Source: Stigmatella aurantiaca DW4/3-1 (GTDB lineage: Bacteria; Myxococcota; Myxococcia; Myxococcales; Myxococcaceae). From it: a stretch of 64,000 nt of DNA. This document shows, piece by piece, positions 8,984-18,171 of this stretch. A program made the position numbers and the translations under genes. Position 1 is the stretch's first letter. Every line of letters begins with the position of its first letter. Under the pieces are notes generated by a model, which made no database searches, had not been told where the DNA came from, and saw only the letters and a list, made by a program, of their open reading frames with translations. The DNA lies in the NCBI RefSeq assembly GCF_000165485.1, contig NC_014623.1:1755501-1819500 (forward strand), written 5' to 3'.

Positions 8984-11746
8984 CTAGGGCGCCCAGGGGG
9001 ACGCGATGTTCCAGCTCGAGTCCGCGTTGAATCCGGTGGCCGAGTCCCAGGTGGTTCCAAACCCCGAGGCCGTCCACACCTCGGCGCCGTAGTGGCGGAT
9101 GAAACGCCCGGGGTAGTTGAAGGACTCGAACGAGACGCCGGTGCCGGACAGGCCCGGCTGGGCACAGAAGGTGGCGTCCTGGTCGAAGAGCGCCGTGCCG
9201 TCGCGAGCGTCCTTGCGGAGGCGGCTGCTGGCGTGCCGCAGGTATTGGCCAGGGAAGTTGCGCGACTCGAACGAGTAGCAGCTCGACTCGGCCAGGCCGG
9301 TCACGAGCCGGAAGGTCGCGTCCTGCTTGAGCGTGGCGGTGCTGGCACCGTCCACGACCTCGGTGTTGGCCAGGCTGTCGATGTGGCGCAGGTAGCGGTT
9401 GGTGTAGCCCGCCGTCGTCACCTGGAAGGACTGGTAGGTGCCCACGGGGACATTCGCGCCGCTCTGCCACCACGGCGCCGCGATGGCCCAGGTGGCATCC
9501 TGACGGAAGCCCGTGGTGTTGGTGAGCGGGTCCACCCAGAGCGCGCTGTCGCGGTGACGGAGGTAGGAGCCGGGCAGGTTCTTGGACTCCAGCGAGACGT
9601 TCGGAGAGCCATCGAGTGCCGCGCGGGCGCAGAAGGTGGCGTCCTGGTCGAAGAGCGCCGTGCCATCGCGTGCATCTCTGCGGATGCGGCTGGCGGAGTG
9701 CCGCAGGTAGCTGCCGGGGTAGTTGCGCGACTCGAAGGAGTAGCAGGCGGCGTCCGCCAGTCCCGCGACGATTTTGAACGTCGCATCCTGCTTGAGCGTG
9801 CCGCTGCTGGTGCTGGTGACGACCTCGGTGGCGCCCAGGCTCTCGAAGTGGCGCGCATAGCGGTTGGTGTAGCCCGGCGTCGTCACCTGCAAGGAGCGGT
9901 ACTGGCCCACGGGCAGCGGCCCCAGGTTGTTGAGCTGCCGCGAGGCGGCGATCAGGTTGAGGTGAGCCGTGCGCACCTGGTTGAGGTCCACCTTGAGGAT
10001 GGCCCGGTCGTAGGTGTACATGCCGTTCACCTCGTTCTCCACGTCGGTGATTTCCGTGTAGACCGCCGCGCTCAGGCCCGGCTTGTTCATCAGGGTCTGG
10101 AGGCCCTGCATGAGGCCCACGTAGCGGGTGGTGAGCGCCGCGCTGTTGGCGACCATCTCGTACCCGAAGCCGTTGCCCGGGCTCCACTCGTGGCCGGCGA
10201 CCCGCAGGCCCAGACCGCCGAACTCACCCAGCACCGCGGCGCGCGTGGCCGACGGGGGCGGTGAGGCCGGGCCCACGTAGACATGCCAATCCGCCAGGTC
10301 GCCGTTGCCACCGTCCACGGAGCCGCAGCAGTTGATGCCGCTCATGTTGTCCACCAGGCGGCTGGAATCCCAGCCCTTCACCAGATCGGCCAACCGGGCC
10401 TGGTCGTACTGGCCCCAGCCCTCGTTCTGCACCACCCACGCGATGACCGAGGTGGCGCTGCGGTGCTCATCGTAGAGCTCGCGCAGCTCGAGTTCGAACT
10501 GGGTGCGCGCCGCGGCGGAGGGCGTCCGGAGGTCCATCAGGGGCATGTCCTGCCAGACGAGGATGCCCAGCTTGTCGGCCCAGTAGAACCAGCGCTGGGG
10601 CTCGACCTTGATGTGCTTGCGGAGGAGGTTGTAGCCGAGGTCCTTGTGCTTCTGGATGTCGAACTTGAGCGCCTCGTCCGTGGGCGCGGTGTAGATGCCG
10701 TCGGGCCAGTAGCCCTGGTCCAGGGTGCCGATCTGGAAGACGAACTGGCCGTTGAGCACCGGGCGCAGCACGCCGCCCACGAGCTTCAGGCCCACCGAGC
10801 GCATGCCGAAATAGCTCGTCACCTGATCCACGACGGTGGAGCCGCTCTTGAGGGAGACGCGCAGATCGTAAAGGAAGGGGCTCTCGGGAGACCACAGCTT
10901 GGGGTTGGGGACGGGGATGCGGATCTCTCCGTCCACGTTGCCCGTGGCGCTGCCCACCTGGGTGGTGCCATTGAAGGCAATGGCCTCGACCGTCTGGCCC
11001 GAGAGGCCCGTGCCGCGCACCGTGAGGCGCAGGGCCGAGCCCGCCACGTCTGGCGTCATGTCCAGGCGCGTGATGCGGGCCGAGGGCGTGGGCTCCAGCC
11101 ACACCGTCTGCCAGATGCCCGAGGCGGCCGTGTAGAAGATGCCGCTCGGGTTGTTGCGCTGCTTGCCGACGGGCTGTCCGCCCACCTCGGTGGGATCATA
11201 GACACCGACGATGATCTCGTTGGTGCCGCCGTTGAGGTTGTTGGTGATGTCGAAGCTGAAAGCGTCGAAGCCGCCCTTGTGCGAGCCCACCAACTGCCGG
11301 TTGACGTAGACGGTGGCCTCCCAGTCCACGGCGCCGAAGTGGAGGTTGACGCGGCGGCCGTTCCAGGCGGCGGGAACGGTGAAGGTGCGGCGGTACCACA
11401 TGCGCTCCTGGTACCGCTTGATGCCGGAGAGGGCGGACTCGATGGGGAAGGGGACGAGGACGCTCTCGGCGAGGTTCTGGCCAAAGGGGGGCGTCTGGCC
11501 CGCGGTGGCATTGCCGAACTGCCACTCGCCGTTGAGGTTCTGCCAGTCGGCGCGGACCATCTGCGGCCGGGGATATTCCGGCAGGGCGTTGGTGGTGGAC
11601 ACCTGAGAGGTCCACGGGGTGGCCAGGGGCGGTGTCTTGGGCGCCCAGGCGGCTTGGGCCCCTTGGAGTGAGAACAAGCCACACAACAGGGGCAACAGCC
11701 GCAGGACGGCGTTGCCAGCACGCGTGAGTCGGGGGAGTGGGATCAT
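8984..11746 (-). CDS. GH2 glycoside hydrolase with two AbfB (CBM42) domains
   Basis: The 920-residue secreted enzyme (signal peptide cleaved after AQA, near residue 32) has the GH2 order: a sugar-binding jelly roll (about 50-230, 'MWYRRTFTVPAAWNGRRVN'), an Ig-like sandwich, and a TIM barrel (about 330-620). The Asn-Glu acid/base pair is N441-E442 in 'WVVQNEGWG', and the second Glu is likely in 'YTEITDVE'. Two tandem AbfB domains follow (about 645-780 and 790-915), each with 'YSFESRN.PG.YLRH'-type repeats that bind arabinofuranose side chains. The combination suggests action on decorated plant or microbial polysaccharide; the exact glycoside is not determined. The start follows GGGAGGAAACC. 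The gene ends against a shared terminator. Confidence 0.9.
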   Translation of the reverse strand: MIPLPRLTRAGNAVLRLLPLLCGLFSLQGAQAAWAPKTPPLATPWTSQVSTTNALPEYPRPQMVRADWQNLNGEWQFGNATAGQTPPFGQNLAESVLVPFPIESALSGIKRYQERMWYRRTFTVPAAWNGRRVNLHFGAVDWEATVYVNRQLVGSHKGGFDAFSFDITNNLNGGTNEIIVGVYDPTEVGGQPVGKQRNNPSGIFYTAASGIWQTVWLEPTPSARITRLDMTPDVAGSALRLTVRGTGLSGQTVEAIAFNGTTQVGSATGNVDGEIRIPVPNPKLWSPESPFLYDLRVSLKSGSTVVDQVTSYFGMRSVGLKLVGGVLRPVLNGQFVFQIGTLDQGYWPDGIYTAPTDEALKFDIQKHKDLGYNLLRKHIKVEPQRWFYWADKLGILVWQDMPLMDLRTPSAAARTQFELELRELYDEHRSATSVIAWVVQNEGWGQYDQARLADLVKGWDSSRLVDNMSGINCCGSVDGGNGDLADWHVYVGPASPPPSATRAAVLGEFGGLGLRVAGHEWSPGNGFGYEMVANSAALTTRYVGLMQGLQTLMNKPGLSAAVYTEITDVENEVNGMYTYDRAILKVDLNQVRTAHLNLIAASRQLNNLGPLPVGQYRSLQVTTPGYTNRYARHFESLGATEVVTSTSSGTLKQDATFKIVAGLADAACYSFESRNYPGSYLRHSASRIRRDARDGTALFDQDATFCARAALDGSPNVSLESKNLPGSYLRHRDSALWVDPLTNTTGFRQDATWAIAAPWWQSGANVPVGTYQSFQVTTAGYTNRYLRHIDSLANTEVVDGASTATLKQDATFRLVTGLAESSCYSFESRNFPGQYLRHASSRLRKDARDGTALFDQDATFCAQPGLSGTGVSFESFNYPGRFIRHYGAEVWTASGFGTTWDSATGFNADSSWNIASPWAP

Positions 11747-11923
11747 GGTTTCCTCCCGCGGAGCCGACAGGAGGAGGGTCGGCAGGGTCCGGGGGTAACC
11801 CTCCATTTACCTGAAATTCAGTGAATCCTCATTAAAACGTTTCTTTCTGAAGATTCAGTGAGCCACACCCGCGGGCGAGAGGGGGCCGGAGAAGGTACCG
11901 CATTGCGTCAGGGGAAGGCGCGC

Positions 11924-12847
11924 TCAGCGGGGCACGAGTTTGCCCAACTGCGCGAATCTGGCTTTGAGTTTCGGTACGGCAAAGTCGACGAACGCGCGGA
12001 CTTTGGGAACCGACAGACGGCCTTCGGGGGCGATGAGGTGAACGGGCAGGGGCGGCGGCTCGGCCTCCGGAAGCAGCACCACCAACCGGCCTGCCCGGAC
12101 CTCTTCCGCCACTTGGTAGGAGAAGACGCGCGTCACGCCATGGCCCTCGACGGCGGAGGCGACGGCGGCTTCGACACCATTCACCAGCAACCTGGGCGCG
12201 AGGCGGACGTGCCGTGGCGCGTGACTGCCCTGGGCGGGCGGAAAGCTCCACGAGTCCTGGCCAAACTGGGTCATGGCGATGCAGGCGTGCGCCGCGAGAT
12301 CCCTCGGCTCCGAGAGGGGAGGGCGGCTGGCGAGGTAGGCGGGTGAGGCGCAGACGACTTTCCGGACCTCGCCGAGGCGGATCGCGACGAGGCTCGAGTC
12401 GGGCAGGTGCGCGATCCGGAGCGCCACGTCGATGCCCTCATCGAGCAGGTTGACCGGGCGATCGAGCAGAAGGAGCCTGGCCGTGACCGCGGGCTGCGTG
12501 TCGAGAAAGGCATCGAGGATCGGCCTCAAGATGTGCGCCCCGCTGACGAGGGGCGCGGTGAGGGTGAGCATGCCGAGGGGCGCCGCGCGTTCGCCCGCGG
12601 CGAGCATGTCCGCCTCCTCCAATTCGGTGAGTACCCGGCGGCATGCGGCGGCATAGCGTTCGCCCGCTTCGCTCAGCCGGAGGGAGCGGGTCGTGCGGTG
12701 CAGGAGCTGCACCCCGACATGGGCTTCGAGAAAGGAGATGGCCCGGGTGACGGAGGCCGGAGAGTGCCCGAGACGTCGGCCCGCCCCGGCCAGGCTGCCC
12801 TCATCCAGCGCCGTCACGAACACGCGCATGGCATCGATGCGATCCAT
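11924..12847 (-). CDS. LysR family transcriptional regulator
   Basis: The 307-residue protein begins 'MDRIDAMRVFVTALDEGSL' and carries a LysR winged HTH (residues 1-60, 'LAGAGRRLGHSPASVTRA'), then a LysR substrate-binding domain. AGAGGAAG lies five bases before the ATG. It is divergent from the nitronate monooxygenase gene with about 100 bp between the starts, so that gene is the likely target. The ligand is unknown. Confidence 0.93.
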   Translation of the reverse strand: MDRIDAMRVFVTALDEGSLAGAGRRLGHSPASVTRAISFLEAHVGVQLLHRTTRSLRLSEAGERYAAACRRVLTELEEADMLAAGERAAPLGMLTLTAPLVSGAHILRPILDAFLDTQPAVTARLLLLDRPVNLLDEGIDVALRIAHLPDSSLVAIRLGEVRKVVCASPAYLASRPPLSEPRDLAAHACIAMTQFGQDSWSFPPAQGSHAPRHVRLAPRLLVNGVEAAVASAVEGHGVTRVFSYQVAEEVRAGRLVVLLPEAEPPPLPVHLIAPEGRLSVPKVRAFVDFAVPKLKARFAQLGKLVPR

Positions 12848-12948
12848 GATTCTTCCTCTGCACGCAATACTGGCTTCCGGCCGACGGTGATTCCATCATC
12901 GCTGGCGCATCGCAAGGCTTGAGGGTGTCTTCACTCCGGGGCGGAACC
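12848..12948. promoter_or_regulatory. Divergent promoter region, LysR / nitronate monooxygenase
   Basis: About 100 bp separates the two divergent start codons and must carry both promoters and any LysR operator. No confident promoter hexamers were identified by eye. Confidence 0.45.
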
Positions 12949-14031
12949 ATGACCAAGGCGAACTGGCCCGATGGGCGCATTCAGGAACTCTTCGGCATCG
13001 CGCTTCCCCTCATTCAAGCGCCCATGGCCGGGGTGGTCACGCCGCAGATGGTGATCGCCGTCAGCGAGGCCGGCGGACTGGGCTCGCTCCCCTGCGCCAT
13101 GCTGAGTCTGGACCAGACGCGCGAGGCGCTGGACATCATCCGCCAGGGGACGTCACGGCCCATCAATCTCAATTTCTTCTGTCATCGCCCACCCCAGACC
13201 GACGCCGCGCGCGAGTTGGCCTGGCGTGCCCGGCTGGCTCCTTATTATGTCGAGCAGGGGCTGGATCCCGAGGCACCGGTTCCAGCGTCGAATCGCAGAC
13301 CGTTCGACAGTGCCTTCTGCGCGCTTGTCGAGGAATACAAGCCCCAGGTGGTCAGCTTCCACTTCGGGCTTCCAGAGCAGGCATGGCTGGACCGGGTGAA
13401 AGCGGCTGGCGCCAAGGTCATCGCTTCGGCGACGACGGTCGCAGAGGCCCGGTGGCTCGAAGCGCACGGGTGTGACGCGATCATCGCCATGGGCTTCGAG
13501 GCGGGCGGCCATCGCGGCAACTTCCTCACGGACGACATGGCCACCCAGGTGGGGACCATCGCCCTGGTGCCCCAGGTCGCCGATGCGGTGAAGGTTCCGG
13601 TGATTGCGGCCGGCGGCATCGCCGATGCGCGAGGCATCGTCGCTGCGTTCGCGCTCGGCGCCTCCGCGGTACAAATGGGAACCGCCTACCTGTTCTGTCC
13701 CGAAGCCAGGCTGGCACCTCCTCACCTCCAGGCGCTGAGGACGGCGGCGGATGATGGCACCGCCATCACCAACGTTTTCACCGGCCGTCCGGCGCGCGGC
13801 ATCGTCAACCGGTTGATGCGCGACCTGGGGCTCATGTCTCCGCTCGCCCCGGCCTTTCCGCTCGCGGGAGGACCGCTCGCTCCCCTGAGGAACCCCTCTG
13901 CGCCCGCGGGGCCGGGCGACTTCATGTCCTTGTGGTCAGGGCAGGCTGCCCGGCTGGGCCGGGAACTCCCCGCGGGAGAGCTCACGCAACGTCTCGCCTC
14001 CGAAGCCCTGGCGAAGCTGTCTCGCGGCTGA
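12949..14031 (+). CDS. Nitronate monooxygenase (2-nitropropane dioxygenase family)
   Basis: The 360-residue FMN-dependent TIM-barrel protein shows the family marks: 'LPLIQAPMAGVVTPQMVIAV' at the N-terminus, 'DAIIAMGFEAGGHRGNF' with the EAGGH signature, and the phosphate-binding 'VPVIAAGGIADARGIVAAFA' followed by 'LGASAVQMGTAYLFCPEA'. The family oxidises alkyl nitronates to carbonyl compounds and nitrite, a detoxification role. The ATG start is preferred over a TTG ten codons upstream because it aligns with the barrel's first strand. It is divergent from a LysR regulator. Length is normal and no key residue is missing. Confidence 0.92.
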   Translation: MTKANWPDGRIQELFGIALPLIQAPMAGVVTPQMVIAVSEAGGLGSLPCAMLSLDQTREALDIIRQGTSRPINLNFFCHRPPQTDAARELAWRARLAPYYVEQGLDPEAPVPASNRRPFDSAFCALVEEYKPQVVSFHFGLPEQAWLDRVKAAGAKVIASATTVAEARWLEAHGCDAIIAMGFEAGGHRGNFLTDDMATQVGTIALVPQVADAVKVPVIAAGGIADARGIVAAFALGASAVQMGTAYLFCPEARLAPPHLQALRTAADDGTAITNVFTGRPARGIVNRLMRDLGLMSPLAPAFPLAGGPLAPLRNPSAPAGPGDFMSLWSGQAARLGRELPAGELTQRLASEALAKLSRG

Positions 14032-14052
14032 GCCGGCCACCGGGGCCAGGGG

Positions 14053-15303
14053 TCAGGAGACGATGCGCGTCTTGATGTCCGAGTTCAGGCCGGCGATGGC
14101 GTCGCAGACCTGCGCGGACACGTCCTGGTCCAGGTCCATCACCAGGTAACCGATGCTGGCGTCCGTGCTGAGCACCTGGGCGTGGATGTTCGCGTTCATG
14201 TCCGAGACGATGCGGTTGATGTCACGCAGCACGCCGGGGACGTTGCGGTGAACGTTCAGGATGCGGTGCGTGCCGGCAATGAGGGGCGCCTCCACCTGCG
14301 GAAAGTTCACCGCGCCGGTGGTGGCCCCGGATCGCACGAACTTGATGAGCGAGGTGGCCACCTCGCGGCCGATGGACTCCTGGGCCTCCTCCGTGGAGCC
14401 GCCGATGTGCGGGGTGAGCACCACGTTGGGCAGGTTCTGCAACTCGGTGAGGAAACCGTCGCTGTTCGTCTCCGGCTCCTCGGGGTACACGTCCACCGCC
14501 GCTCCCCCCAGGTGCTTGGAGCGCAGGGCCTGCGCCAGCGCGCCGATGTCCACCACCGAGCCCCGGCTCGCGTTGATGAGGCAGGCGCCCTTCTTCATCT
14601 GCGCCAGCTCCGCGGTGCCCATCATCATGTTGGTGGAGTGCGTGGCGGGCACGTGCAGGGTGACGAAATCAGACTCGGCGAGCAGCTCTCCCAGCGACGC
14701 CGCGGCGCGCGAGTTGCCCAGCGGCAGCTTCGTCATGGTGTCGTAGTAGATGACACGCATTCCCAGCGACTCGGCCAGCACGCCGAGCTGCGAGCCGATG
14801 TGCCCGTAGCCAATGATGCCCAGGGTCTTCCCGCGCACTTCGTGGCTCCCGGTGGCCACCTTGCGCCATTGGCCGGCGTGCACCTCGCGGCTGCGGTCGA
14901 ACAGCTGGCGGGTGAGGACGACGACCTCCGCGAGCACCATTTCCGCCACGCTGCGCGTGTTGCTGAAAGGCGCGTTGAAGCTTGGAATGCCGTGCCGGTT
15001 GCTGGCCACCAGGTCGATCTGGTTGGTGCCGATGCAGAAGGCACCGATGGCCAGCAGGCTCTCGGCGTGCTCCAGCGCGCTTTCCGGCACGGTCGTCTTG
15101 CTGCGGATGCCCAGCAGGTGGACGCCTCGCAGCCGCTCGGTCAGCTCCTGGGGCTTGAGGGCTCCCGGAACGCGCTCCACCTCGAACCCCTCGGCCGCCA
15201 GCAGCTTCTCGGCGGAAGCGTGGATGTTCTCCAGAAGGAGGACGCGCAAGGGGCCCTTGTTGCTGATGGGCGTGGAGGGGTTGGGAAAGTGGGCAGGACT
15301 CAT
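14053..15303 (-). CDS. serA: D-3-phosphoglycerate dehydrogenase
   Basis: The 416-residue protein catalyses the first step of serine synthesis, oxidising 3-phosphoglycerate with NAD+. It is of the E. coli-like short type: a split substrate-binding domain, a Rossmann domain with 'LGIIGYGHIGSQLG' (about residues 160-175), the catalytic Arg in 'INASRGSVVD', Glu in 'DVYPEEPE' and His in 'VVLTPHIGGSTEEAQ'. A C-terminal ACT domain (about 340-416) would bind serine for feedback inhibition. It is cytoplasmic, the gene stands alone, and it ends next to the convergent nitronate monooxygenase gene. Confidence 0.96.
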   Translation of the reverse strand: MSPAHFPNPSTPISNKGPLRVLLLENIHASAEKLLAAEGFEVERVPGALKPQELTERLRGVHLLGIRSKTTVPESALEHAESLLAIGAFCIGTNQIDLVASNRHGIPSFNAPFSNTRSVAEMVLAEVVVLTRQLFDRSREVHAGQWRKVATGSHEVRGKTLGIIGYGHIGSQLGVLAESLGMRVIYYDTMTKLPLGNSRAAASLGELLAESDFVTLHVPATHSTNMMMGTAELAQMKKGACLINASRGSVVDIGALAQALRSKHLGGAAVDVYPEEPETNSDGFLTELQNLPNVVLTPHIGGSTEEAQESIGREVATSLIKFVRSGATTGAVNFPQVEAPLIAGTHRILNVHRNVPGVLRDINRIVSDMNANIHAQVLSTDASIGYLVMDLDQDVSAQVCDAIAGLNSDIKTRIVS

Positions 15304-15380
15304 GGAACCCCGCTTTAGACGCCGGCCTCCAGGCTTTCAAGCTTCGCCTGAACTCTCCTGCTTCAGCCAGGGAGACAGGC

Positions 15381-15408
15381 AAAAGGAGGGTGGCAGGCGC
15401 CACCCTCC
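15381..15408 (-). terminator. Rho-independent terminator
   Basis: A perfect 10-bp stem (GGAGGGTGGC / GCCACCCTCC) with a four-base loop is followed, on the minus strand, by TTTT. It lies a few bases after the stop codon of the protease lipoprotein gene and is the best intrinsic terminator in the window. Confidence 0.85.
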
Positions 15409-15416
15409 TCACCCGG

Positions 15417-17069
15417 TTACTCCAAGGTCCAGGCCACCGTGCCGCTGCACGAGGTGTTCTTGTAGCAGCCCGCCCGGATTTGCAGCGTGCCGGCCGCGGA
15501 GGCGGTGTAGCTCAGGTTCGAGCCCGTGCCGCCGCAGGAGTCGTCATTGAAGGCGACCTGTGCACCGGAGGTGTCGTAGAGGCGCAGGTAAGTGTCTCCC
15601 GTGAAGGTGCCGCCCGTGACCCCGCACGTGCCGAGGGTGATCTTCTGGCCCGCGCTGACCGTCACGCTCTTGTTCACCGTGCTCTGCTGGGCGCTGTTGG
15701 TGTTGGTGGCACTGAAGGTGTAGGAGCCTCCAGTGGCCGGTGGGGGCGTGGTCAGCGCCCACACCACGGTGCCCTCGCAGCTGCCCGAGGAGTAGCAGCC
15801 CGCGCGGATCTCGTAGTTGCCGCTGGTGGCCACGGTGTAGGTGAAGTTGGAGGACTGGCCCCCACAGGCGTCGTCATTGGAGGCCGCCAGGGTGCCTCCC
15901 GGCGCGATCAGGCGCAGGAAGGTGTCGCCCGAGGCCGTGGCACCCGTCAGGCCACACGTGCCCACGGTGAGCGTCTGGCCGGCGGTGAGGGCCAGCACCT
16001 TGTTGGTGGTGTTCTGCTGGGCGCTGTTGGTGTCGCTGGCGCGGTAGGTGAAGCTGTTGGCCGGGGGCTCGGGAGGCTCCGGCGGCTCGCTGCCACACAG
16101 CCGCAGGCTGCCCGCGCCCGCGCAGAGGGCGTCGATGGCGGGGCCCACATAGGTGATGTCCTCGCCCCGGCAGCCCGTCTGCGTGCATACGTTCACCACG
16201 CGGCAGCTGCCATTGGAGACGTAGTCCGTCTCGCCCCGCACCAGGATGCCGGCCACGGTGTAGCCGCTCATTTCGTACACGCCCGAGCCGGAGTTGCCGC
16301 CGAAGGTGTCCGTGTTGGCGATGAAGTAGTCCAGCGTGCCGGCGCGCGCATCGCGCACCGTGCCGCCCGAGTCGATCTTGAATGGAACCCCACTGCCCGA
16401 GCCGATGACCGTCACCGGCTGGCCCGCCGCGAGGGCCGTCCGGGCCGCCCGCACCGGGGCGGGCGAGAAGCGGGGCGTGGCCGGGCGGTCCAGGCGGAGG
16501 ATGGCAAAGTCCAGGTTGCGGCCATTCACCGTGGCCTGCTGGCGCGCGACGATGGACTGGCAGCTGAAGATGTCCGCGGTGGTCACCGGCTCCAGCGTGG
16601 AGGCCCCTGGCCGGTAGAACTTGAAGACGAGGCGCGTGGTGGTGCAGGCCGAGGCGCTGGTGACGCAGTGGCCCGCGGTGAGCACCAGGTCGTCGTCAAT
16701 CAGCGTGCCCGAGCAGAAGGCGGGGGTGGGATCCTCCAGGAAGCGCTCGGTGGCGCACAGGTTGTAGGACGCGCGGAGCGTCGGTGCATTGAAGGTGACG
16801 TTGTTCGGGTTGGTGGCGTTGAAGGCACTGGGGTTCATCAACGCCACGGTGGCCTGCTGGGCCCGGGCGCGCAGGGTGGCATCCGGGTGGGCATAGACGT
16901 CCATCCGGTCGTCGGTGCCATAGACGACGGGGGTTTGGGACTCTCCCAGGGCGGGGGGGCTGGCCGGAGTGTCTTCCGCCTCTTGGCCGCAGCCGACGGC
17001 AAGGGCGGTACAGAGCAGGGTGCCCAGGACTTGGGCGCGCGCGAATGCGCGGATCCTTCGGGTTTTCAT
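15417..17069 (-). CDS. Trypsin-like serine protease lipoprotein with tandem C-terminal repeats
   Basis: The 550-residue product has a lipobox ending at Cys27 (LAVGC), an S1-type protease domain with the triad His134 ('VLTAGHC'), Asp187 ('NLDFAIL') and Ser260 ('FGGNSGSGVYE'), a Pro-rich linker ('PPEPPEPP'), and two tandem ~100-residue beta domains (about 348-445 and 450-550). The repeats share 'NTNSAQQ', 'LTVGTCG', 'GDTFLRL', 'NDDACGG' and 'YEIRAGCY', and resemble pre-peptidase C-terminal (PPC-like) modules. The start MKTRRIR was chosen because it begins the lipoprotein signal; a frame extension upstream lacks one. It is probably displayed at the cell surface for extracellular proteolysis. A strong terminator follows. 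Confidence 0.88.
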   Translation of the reverse strand: MKTRRIRAFARAQVLGTLLCTALAVGCGQEAEDTPASPPALGESQTPVVYGTDDRMDVYAHPDATLRARAQQATVALMNPSAFNATNPNNVTFNAPTLRASYNLCATERFLEDPTPAFCSGTLIDDDLVLTAGHCVTSASACTTTRLVFKFYRPGASTLEPVTTADIFSCQSIVARQQATVNGRNLDFAILRLDRPATPRFSPAPVRAARTALAAGQPVTVIGSGSGVPFKIDSGGTVRDARAGTLDYFIANTDTFGGNSGSGVYEMSGYTVAGILVRGETDYVSNGSCRVVNVCTQTGCRGEDITYVGPAIDALCAGAGSLRLCGSEPPEPPEPPANSFTYRASDTNSAQQNTTNKVLALTAGQTLTVGTCGLTGATASGDTFLRLIAPGGTLAASNDDACGGQSSNFTYTVATSGNYEIRAGCYSSGSCEGTVVWALTTPPPATGGSYTFSATNTNSAQQSTVNKSVTVSAGQKITLGTCGVTGGTFTGDTYLRLYDTSGAQVAFNDDSCGGTGSNLSYTASAAGTLQIRAGCYKNTSCSGTVAWTLE

Positions 17070-17219
17070 GGGGGAATTGTCTCCGGCAATGAGGGATGAC
17101 TCACCCAGACGGCGGTGAGGGACTGGCAGGATGCATAAAGTCCCTCCCCTTGTCTCTCCGTCCCACTGCCAGAACCCTCGAAATTTCATTCGAGGGCGCC
17201 GAGAACCGGACGGTGGGGG

Positions 17220-17594
17220 CTATTCGTCGTCCGGGTTCTTTAGCCAGGCCAACGCTTCGTCGCGTGTCTCGAAGGTGCGCGCCGGAATGTTGAGCATGGC
17301 CTGCTTTGTCATCCTCCAGGCCTGAAGGCCCGAGGCCGCGGTGGACACGACGCGGGCCGAGCGCTTCATGCCCTTGAGCTGGGCGAACGCATTGAGCTTT
17401 GCCATCACCGCGACCATCGTGGCGGACATGACCCGGAGCTGAGACTGGTCCACCAGCGCGCTCCACTCGCCGAGCCCCTCGATGATCTCCCTCACGCGCG
17501 ACAGGTACTCGTCCACATCCTGCTGGGAAGGTTGGGGGGGATAGACGACTTCAAGGATGCGCTCGGGCTGGTGAACGGTGATCTGGAAGGGCAT
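17220..17594 (-). CDS. Hypothetical cytoplasmic protein, STAS/SpoIIAA-like size
   Basis: This 124-residue protein starts 'MPFQITVHQPERILEVVYPP'. It has alternating strand/helix character, with 'EYLSRVREIIEGLGEWSAL', 'VAVMAKLNAFAQLKGMKRSA' and a C-terminal 'FETRDEALAWLKN'. The pattern (a strand, then 'sp..ev..y...v......' and a final 'eALaWL') is like SpoIIAA/STAS-related proteins that report no catalytic residues, but the match is by general impression only. There are no signal peptide or membrane segments. It sits alone between the protease and a small secreted protein on the opposite strand. Confidence 0.7.
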   Translation of the reverse strand: MPFQITVHQPERILEVVYPPQPSQQDVDEYLSRVREIIEGLGEWSALVDQSQLRVMSATMVAVMAKLNAFAQLKGMKRSARVVSTAASGLQAWRMTKQAMLNIPARTFETRDEALAWLKNPDDE

Positions 17595-17721
17595 GCGGGT
17601 TTGGACTCCAAGGCACGGCGGGGACGGGCCGCCGTGTTGGCGGCGCATCCTAACCCTGCTCTGGCGGGCAATTCACGCTCTGTCCCGAAAATGTCAGACC
17701 CGGCCGGTACGAGGGGGCTTC

Positions 17722-17991
17722 ATGCGAACGACGCTGTACGTCCTGGGCGCGCTGCTCTGCGTCCTGCCGGGACGGAAGTTGGAGGGAGCCGCGCTTCCAA
17801 GGACGGCCCCTTCGGAGAACAAGAGCACGGGGAGCGCCCAGGAGGGCGGACTGCGGACCGCGCCGCCCGGGGGGCTCAAGCATCCGTGCCAGGTGATCTC
17901 CTTCATTCAGGTGCCATGTGACACAGCCACGGCTACCTGCGAATACATGTATTGGGAGTGCCCCCAGAGCGCGAGTCCGCTGAGGGCCTGA
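17722..17991 (+). CDS. Small secreted Cys-containing protein
   Basis: The 89-residue product has a short signal peptide (MRTTLYVLGALLCVLPG) and a mature part of about 65 residues. Four Cys lie in the last 40 residues ('HPCQVISFIQVPCDTATATC' and a final WEC). The start is preceded by GAGGGGG. The size and Cys pattern suggest a disulfide-bonded secreted peptide. No family is recognised. Confidence 0.6.
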   Translation: MRTTLYVLGALLCVLPGRKLEGAALPRTAPSENKSTGSAQEGGLRTAPPGGLKHPCQVISFIQVPCDTATATCEYMYWECPQSASPLRA

Positions 17992-18171
17992 CATCGTCCG
18001 GCCCCGGCCCGCCTTCTCACCCTCCGGTAATTTCGGCAGCCACGGCGCGGAAAATCCTTCCCCTCCCGGGGGAAGCGGTGCCGCAAACCCATGAGAAGTC
18101 AGGGCCCGGCAGGTGGCACGCCGGACGCAAGACCCCCTCCTGGCCGATGAGGCTGTGAGCTGGAGGGTGCT

